Shown piece by piece: positions 5,158 through 5,394 of a stretch of 5,394 bases of DNA. The stretch is from Nitriliruptoraceae bacterium (GTDB taxonomy: Bacteria > Actinomycetota > Nitriliruptoria > Nitriliruptorales > Nitriliruptoraceae), in NCBI GenBank assembly GCA_007117945.1, contig SKTN01000102.1, positions 1-5,394 on the forward strand, written 5' to 3'. The notes under the pieces are model-generated. The model saw only the letters and a list, made by a program, of their open reading frames with translations. It had not been told where the DNA came from and ran no database searches. A program made the position numbers and the translations under genes. Numbering within the stretch: the stretch's first letter is position 1; each line of letters starts with the position of its first letter.

Positions 5158-5343
5158 GTGAACGTCGCGGCACTCGTCCGGACCGCTGGCAGCCTGCGGT
5201 TCCCAGGCCGTGCTGTTCGGCCCTGCCGGGTGCGGCCCGTGGTGGGGATGCTGGGTGCGGCGGTTGCCGAGCTGCTCGGCAGGACCGCTGTCGTCGCATC
5301 CGCGGGCACCGCAGCCCCGTGCACGGATCGGAGGACTGCCTGA
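5158..5343 (+). CDS. Possible 61-residue ORF of unknown function
   Basis: From GTG 5158 a frame runs 61 residues to a TGA at 5341-5343 that overlaps the next start as TGATG. It contains a short hydrophobic stretch (VVGMLGAAVAELLG) and is otherwise Arg/Ala-rich, with no recognised motif. The upstream GGCGGGA is a weak and very close binding site. The stop/start overlap argues for translation, but the next gene has its own strong binding site, and open frames are common in this GC-rich DNA. It may be only the untranslated region before the next gene. A GGCCG-TGCTGTT-CGGCC hairpin lies inside it at 5206-5222. Confidence 0.2.
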   Translation: MNVAALVRTAGSLRFPGRAVRPCRVRPVVGMLGAAVAELLGRTAVVASAGTAAPCTDRRTA

Positions 5344-5394
5344 TGGCCTCTCCGGACGACCGTTGGACAGCGCTGTTGCGGACCTGGTGGCCGA
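5343..5394 (+). CDS. Start of an unidentified gene, cut by the window end
   Basis: ATG 5343 is preceded by GGAGG (5330-5334) with eight bases between. The first 17 residues read MASPDDRWTALLRTWWP and the frame is still open at the window edge. The binding site and codon choice support a real gene. Too little is present to name a family. Confidence 0.6.
   Translation, partial: MASPDDRWTALLRTWWP

Noticed and set aside
1..5394. CRISPR array, insertion sequence ends, rRNA or replication origin
   Set aside because: I looked for regularly spaced repeats, long terminal inverted repeats, transposase motifs and DnaA-box clusters and saw none.

Overview
The window is very GC-rich, with strongly G/C-biased third codon positions, GTG starts and AGGAG-type ribosome binding sites. 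This fits a high-GC actinobacterium; the genus cannot be told from the sequence. No plasmid origin, rRNA, CRISPR array or complete insertion sequence is visible.

Left edge (1-667): the window opens on the 3' end of a tRNA gene. About 160 bases later, on the opposite strand, lies a frameshifted relic of a small excisionase-like (BldC/MerR-type helix-turn-helix) protein. Three direct repeats and an 8-bp inverted repeat sit just upstream of its start. A tRNA 3' end beside a decayed excisionase suggests the scar of an old integrative element. No integrase is present in the window.

Centre (668-3239): a divergent pair of transcription units. Leftward run two alpha/beta hydrolases. The promoter-proximal one (2593 down to about 1512) carries a one-base frameshift that separates its nucleophile from its acid and histidine, so it is annotated as broken. 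The distal one (1597-668) is intact, has an N-terminal membrane segment and an atypical P-H-S-A-S-G nucleophile elbow. Rightward runs an ArsR-like winged-helix regulator (2700-3239). The short gap between the divergent starts holds the best operator candidate in the window, GTAATG-GGAA-CATTAC (2648-2663), in a locally AT-rich patch.

Right (3426-5119): an unrecognised membrane protein with about eight predicted segments, which looks like two related four-helix halves. It overlaps a third, complete alpha/beta hydrolase in an ATGA stop/start, so the two are very probably translationally coupled. A strong stem-loop follows the hydrolase stop. A possible 61-residue ORF of low confidence then overlaps, as TGATG, the start of a gene that runs off the window.

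Taken together this is a small accessory locus: three hydrolases of different subfamilies, one winged-helix regulator and one polytopic membrane protein. A shared role, such as regulated hydrolysis of a lipophilic ester, lactone or xenobiotic at the membrane, is inference. No substrate can be read from the sequence. The most useful items for follow-up are the operator, the frameshift in the second hydrolase, the duplicated membrane protein coupled to a hydrolase, and the tRNA/excisionase scar.
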